Below the pieces are notes generated by a model. The model was not told the DNA's origin. It made no database searches and saw nothing but the letters and a program-made list of their open reading frames with translations. A stretch of 9,245 nucleotides of DNA from Alphaproteobacteria bacterium (GTDB lineage Bacteria; Pseudomonadota; Alphaproteobacteria; ATCC43930; CGMCC-115725): the NCBI GenBank assembly GCA_017353855.1, contig JAFMSA010000092.1, forward strand, positions 1-9,245. The letters run 5' to 3'. Positions 6,671-9,245 of this stretch are shown here, piece by piece. The translations under genes were made by a program, and so were the position numbers. The stretch's first letter is position 1. Each line of letters opens with the position of its first letter.

Positions 6671-6736
6671 GGCTGCCCGCCCTTTCATTTGCCGTCATGT
6701 ACCCGGGTCGGTTCATCAAATGTCTCCGGGGCGGTA

Positions 6737-6758
6737 CTCCTGCCTTCAGGCATGGGAG
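6737..6758. repeat. Imperfect hairpin A (IS-end-like)
   Basis: CTCC-TGCC, loop TTCA, GGCA-TG-GGAG: two 4-bp stems with a two-base TG bulge on the 3' side. On the minus transcript this lies in the ftsH leader, about 70 bases before the start. Confidence 0.65.
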
Positions 6759-6785
6759 GAGCCCCGTCGCACAGACGGGGACTCC
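6758..6785. repeat. Strong hairpin B, abutting hairpin A
   Basis: GGAG-CCCCGTC, loop GCACA, GACGGGG-A-CTCC: eleven base pairs with a single bulged A. It shares one boundary base with hairpin A, so the two could stack end to end in RNA or single-stranded DNA. It is upstream of ftsH on the minus strand and would end transcripts or shield the leader if transcribed. Confidence 0.7.
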
Positions 6786-7002
6786 TGAGTTTGCCCGTAA
6801 GGGCCTAGTAGTGACGAGGAACCTGCGTTCCTGCTCCTCTCGCCAATGTTGCCGGGCAGCATTTGAGACAAGCCCGTTTCGCCCCCACCCCCGGGGTTGT
6901 CTACAGCCTGTCCTTCGAGAGGTCCGAACTGAGGAGGCATTCGGACGTCGGTCTTGAACTTCCCGGTCAACGTAGTCTCCAGTCTCCTTTCGACTTAGGC
7001 TG

Positions 7003-7053
7003 GTAAGCGTGGGCTTCCGAGAAAGCCCCGGCTTTAGCCGTGGGGTCGCTTAC
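7003..7053. repeat. Nested foldback, possible three-way junction (IS-end-like)
   Basis: An outer 7-bp stem GTAAGCG / CGCTTAC encloses two hairpins: GGGCTT / AAGCCC at 7011-7028 and CGGC-TTTA-GCCG at 7029-7040. A competing fold pairs CCCC-GGC with GCC-GT-GGGG (7026-7045), which is the form seen at the right ends of IS200/IS605 and TnpB elements. Both folds use the same CCC bases, so they exclude each other. Confidence 0.7.
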
Positions 7054-7196
7054 TTGTTTTTTATCCGGTCGGTGAGACCCTGACCGTGATAGTCCGATCA
7101 GCGGTTTTAGGAAACCCCGGAAGCGAGCGGCAGTGAAGACGGAGTGTTCCTCGCCGTCGCCGGGATCTGTCCGGTAGAGCCGGGATTCAGGAGGTG

Positions 7197-8381
7197 TCAG
7201 AGCGAGGGTCCGAAATCTAGCGCCACGTCGTGGTGACGCAATTGCTTGTCGCTGCTCGCTCCGAGACGTTCGTGGGCGGCATCGTAGATCACGCGGGCGA
7301 GCTCGGGGTGCCTTCCCATCAGTTCGCGAAATTCGACTATGTCGAGGCGCAGCAACGTGCAGGGCTGCGTCGCGACGACGGTCGCAATGCGCGGGGCGCC
7401 CGTCAATAATGCAATCTCCCCGAAAAATTCCCCCGCTCCGAGCCGCAGACGTTCGGGTTTGACGTCGATCTCAACCTCGCCTGAGGCGATGAAATACATA
7501 CAGTCTCCGGCTTCGCCGCGGCGGACGATAACCGCGCCCGCCTGGTAGTCTCGCGGCCGCAACAGCCGTGCGACCTCGGCAATGATCGAGGCTCCGATCG
7601 TCTGAAAAAAAGGCACTTCGGCAACGATGTTCCATGTCCGAAGGAAGGCGTGGCGTCGCATCTCCTGAGCGAAGCCGGTCGCGAGAATGCCGGCCGAAAG
7701 GGCGAGAGTAACGATGCCGCAGACCATCACGACCCCGGCCAGCATTCGGCCCGGAATTGTATGAGGCACGGTGTCGCCATATCCGGCATTGGTCATGGTC
7801 ACAATACCCCACCACAGTGCAGCCGGGATTGATCCGAATGCGTCCGGTTGCGCACCGCGCTCGATCAGATATTCGAGGCTGGAGGCTGCGAGAAGAACAA
7901 CGAGAAACCCGAGCAACACCGAGAGGAGCGCCTGGCGCGCGTTGCCGATCGCCCGCCGCAGACGGAGGAGGCCCGGCGCGTAGCGGACGAGTTTGAAAAC
8001 CCAGATCAGGCCGAACAGGATCGCATCCCTGGTTTCGAAAACAAGATTCAACAGGCCCGGCAAAGTCCCGAGAAAATCGAGAAGCCCGCCGGCCGAAACG
8101 ATCCAGGCGAGGCGTGCGCGCCAGGCAGGGCGGAGCTCGGCGCCGGGGGCTCCGGGGGCGGCCACCAATCGCACCGCAAACTCCGCGACGAAAAACGCGG
8201 ATATTAAGTGAAATACGTTTTCGAATAGCACGCCGTAGACCTGCCGCCATGCCTCGACGGTATCGACAAGCATGACGGTCACTCCGGCCGCCACCATGGC
8301 ATGATGCATGGCACGGAAAATTCTCGCCGAGCTGCCGCTGGCGCCTGGACGGAGGAGGTCGTAGAGGCGGCTCCGGTTCAT
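7197..8381 (-). CDS. Voltage-gated-like K+ channel with a C-terminal cyclic-nucleotide-binding domain (MloK1-like)
   Basis: Inner-membrane channel of 394 residues, the general size of MloK1-type bacterial CNG channels (about 355). Six membrane segments can be drawn between residues 24 and 240. The S4-S5 region (KLVRYAPGLLRLRRAI, 130-145) carries several positive charges. The pore helix SIPAALWWGIVTMT is followed by the selectivity filter TNAGYGD (197-203); the usual form is TTVGYGD, so the two residues before GYGD differ. A C-linker leads to a cNMP-binding domain from about 253. Its phosphate-binding cassette GEFFGEIALLTGAPR (317-331) keeps the Glu and the Arg that hold the cyclic nucleotide phosphate. 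The start at 8381 has GGAGGAG twelve bases upstream, a long spacer. It is divergent from the MlaC-like gene. Ligand (cAMP or cGMP) and physiological role cannot be told from sequence. Confidence 0.9.
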   Translation of the reverse strand: MNRSRLYDLLRPGASGSSARIFRAMHHAMVAAGVTVMLVDTVEAWRQVYGVLFENVFHLISAFFVAEFAVRLVAAPGAPGAELRPAWRARLAWIVSAGGLLDFLGTLPGLLNLVFETRDAILFGLIWVFKLVRYAPGLLRLRRAIGNARQALLSVLLGFLVVLLAASSLEYLIERGAQPDAFGSIPAALWWGIVTMTNAGYGDTVPHTIPGRMLAGVVMVCGIVTLALSAGILATGFAQEMRRHAFLRTWNIVAEVPFFQTIGASIIAEVARLLRPRDYQAGAVIVRRGEAGDCMYFIASGEVEIDVKPERLRLGAGEFFGEIALLTGAPRIATVVATQPCTLLRLDIVEFRELMGRHPELARVIYDAAHERLGASSDKQLRHHDVALDFGPSL

Positions 8382-8700
8382 TCCCCGCAGCAGCTCCTCC
8401 CGTGCCTCGCGCGAGGCGGCAACGGACGGACCGGTGGTAGCAGTGCACGATCTAGCCGTGCGGGGGGCAGGTCGGCAATCCTCGTCGATTTGCCGCTTTT
8501 CCTGGGCTGGCCTTCGTCAGCCTCTTTCCGCCGCTTATTCCCCTCTCGCATGGTTGCGACCGGCCACAGCTGCAGGTGCGCGTCGCGAAATTTCAAGACT
8601 ATGGTTCGTGGCATCGCGATGATCCGGCCGCATCTCAGCCATGCGCTTGAACGCCGCAGGGATGCGAACATTTAGAGGCGACTAAACTCGTAGCAATATA
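8382..8700. other. Divergent intergenic region between the K+ channel and the MlaC-like gene
   Basis: Roughly 340 bases separate the two divergent starts. A 97-codon minus frame (8378-8671) and overlapping plus frames are rich in Arg and Pro and match nothing. I treat the region as regulatory or empty. The AT-rich patch near 8670-8700 before the plus gene is the likeliest promoter site, but I could not define -35 and -10 boxes with confidence. Confidence 0.4.
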
Positions 8701-8708
8701 GAGTGCCG

Positions 8709-8716
8709 GGGAGAAG
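8709..8716 (+). promoter_or_regulatory. Ribosome-binding site of the MlaC/HpnM-like gene
   Basis: GGGAGAAGG-type purine run seven bases before the ATG at 8724. It supports that start, whose first 32 residues form a plausible signal peptide. Confidence 0.6.
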
Positions 8717-8723
8717 GTGAGCC

Positions 8724-9245
8724 ATGAGCTGTCCGATCCTAGCCAAAATGCCGGTCTGGAGGGCAGCGGCAGTTGCCGTGGTGCTCGGGCTGACCACGGT
8801 CTCCTACCCGGTTCACGCTGCGCCCGCGAGCGGCGGCGACACGGTGAAGAGCCTTTACGATGCGCTGCTCAGCACAATGAAGAATGGCCGTGCGCTCGGC
8901 CCGAGCGGCCGCTATACGCAGCTCGAACCGGTCATTCGCAGGAGTTTCGATATCCCGGCAATGGCGCGGTTGTCGGTCGGCCCGAGCTGGAACTCGCTGA
9001 GCGAGGCGCAGCGGCGGCAGGTGACCGAGAGCTTCGGGCGCTACATCGCGGCGATCTATGCCGACCGCTTTGACGGCTATGCCGGGCAGCAACTGCAGGT
9101 CACCGGCGAGCAGCCGAGCGGCGCCGGGGTCATCGTGAAGAGCCAGATCATCAAAGCCAATGGCGACCCGGTCAAGGTGGACTACCTGATGCACCGCAGC
9201 GGCGAGGGCTGGCTGATCTCCGACATCTATCTCGACGGCGCGATC
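8724..9245 (+). CDS. MlaC/Ttg2D family periplasmic lipid-binding protein, possibly HpnM (5' part only)
   Basis: An open frame of 174 codons with no stop before the window ends. Residues 1-32 are a signal peptide: a short positive start, a hydrophobic run AAAVAVVLGL, and VHA before APASG. The mature part follows the MlaC/Ttg2D pattern: YDALLSTMKNG, then LEPVIRRSFDIPAMARLSVG, LSEAQRRQVTESFGRYI, YADRFDGYAG, VKVDYLMHRSGEGWLISDIY, and the expected LDG at the edge. MlaC proteins carry phospholipids between outer and inner membranes. The closely related HpnM is encoded with hopanoid genes, and the phrases MKNG and ESFGRYI look nearest to that branch. No hopanoid or mla neighbour is in view, so HpnM and MlaC cannot be separated here. 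Family length is about 200-215 residues, so some 30-40 residues are cut off. Confidence 0.88.
   Translation, partial: MSCPILAKMPVWRAAAVAVVLGLTTVSYPVHAAPASGGDTVKSLYDALLSTMKNGRALGPSGRYTQLEPVIRRSFDIPAMARLSVGPSWNSLSEAQRRQVTESFGRYIAAIYADRFDGYAGQQLQVTGEQPSGAGVIVKSQIIKANGDPVKVDYLMHRSGEGWLISDIYLDGAI

Larger units (their letters stand above)
6733..7055. mobile_element. Possible IS200/IS605-type remnant or small non-autonomous derivative
   Basis: The gap between the channel gene and ftsH has foldbacks at both ends whose form recalls the imperfect subterminal hairpins of IS200/IS605 elements: a G/C stem, a two-base bulge, then a short stem with a TTCA or TTTA loop. One is at 6737-6758, one at 7026-7045, both with the bulge on the same side of the plus strand. 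About 270 bases lie between them. A 74-codon minus frame (6746-6970) there resembles no TnpA or TnpB that I know. The size and hairpins at both ends would suit a short, transposase-less derivative. Exact ends and a TnpB remnant were not found, so the family is an inference. Confidence 0.45.

Noticed and set aside
5921..6808. Plus open frame of 295 codons antisense to ftsH
   Set aside because: Shadow of the ftsH coding strand, with no family motifs.
7471..8448. Minus open frame of 325 codons overlapping the K+ channel
   Set aside because: Shifted-frame shadow of the channel, very Arg-rich and without motifs.
8378..8671. Minus open frame of 97 codons just upstream of the channel
   Set aside because: It overlaps the channel start, has no clear ribosome-binding site, no known family, and a basic low-complexity composition.
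1..9245. CRISPR array, tRNA or rRNA gene, integrase or toxin-antitoxin pair
   Set aside because: Searched by eye on both strands: no spaced direct repeats, no cloverleaf with a conserved T-arm, and no matching protein motifs.

Overview
The window is GC-rich (above 60% by eye) and looks like a proteobacterial chromosome, most likely alphaproteobacterial. The support is family resemblance only: a GlnB/GlnK-type PII protein, an Amt ammonium transporter with a near-consensus sigma-54 promoter, a MloK1-like cyclic-nucleotide-binding K+ channel, and an MlaC/Ttg2D protein close to the hopanoid-linked HpnM branch. No rRNA or tRNA gene is visible, so the genus cannot be placed.

Five intact genes or gene parts stand out. 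On the minus strand, from high to low coordinate, these are a six-TM K+ channel with a C-terminal cNMP-binding domain (7197-8381), an FtsH-type AAA+ zinc protease (4799-6670), an Amt ammonium transporter (1983-3326) and a PII protein (1031-1369). On the plus strand, divergent from the channel, an MlaC/Ttg2D/HpnM-like periplasmic protein starts at 8724 and runs off the right edge.

The spaces between them are unusually long (0.3-1.0 kb) and three hold decayed genes that only appear when frames are stitched together. Positions 1-320 (minus) carry a KdpE-like response regulator with stops and frameshifts. Positions 1550-1842 carry two pieces of a group II intron reverse transcriptase that point at each other: an N-terminal piece on plus and a palm piece on minus. 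Positions 3740-4200 (minus) carry the end of a PP2C phosphatase followed by a Ser/Thr kinase activation segment, which is the layout of a known bifunctional phosphatase/kinase family. Between the channel and ftsH (6733-7055) lie foldback structures like those at the ends of IS200/IS605-family elements, including a possible three-way junction.

Functionally, amt and PII form a nitrogen-sensing pair: PII binds and gates Amt according to nitrogen status. Here they are in the order amt then PII, separated by a strong terminator and the intron debris, rather than the usual tight glnK-amtB operon. The sigma-54 promoter upstream of amt fits NtrC-type control. The K+ channel and the kdpE remnant both concern potassium but are far apart and show no operon link. 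Overall this is ordinary housekeeping and membrane-physiology genes set in a graveyard of decayed genes. I found no convincing new multi-gene system; the most unusual items are the inverted intron fragments and the IS-like foldbacks.
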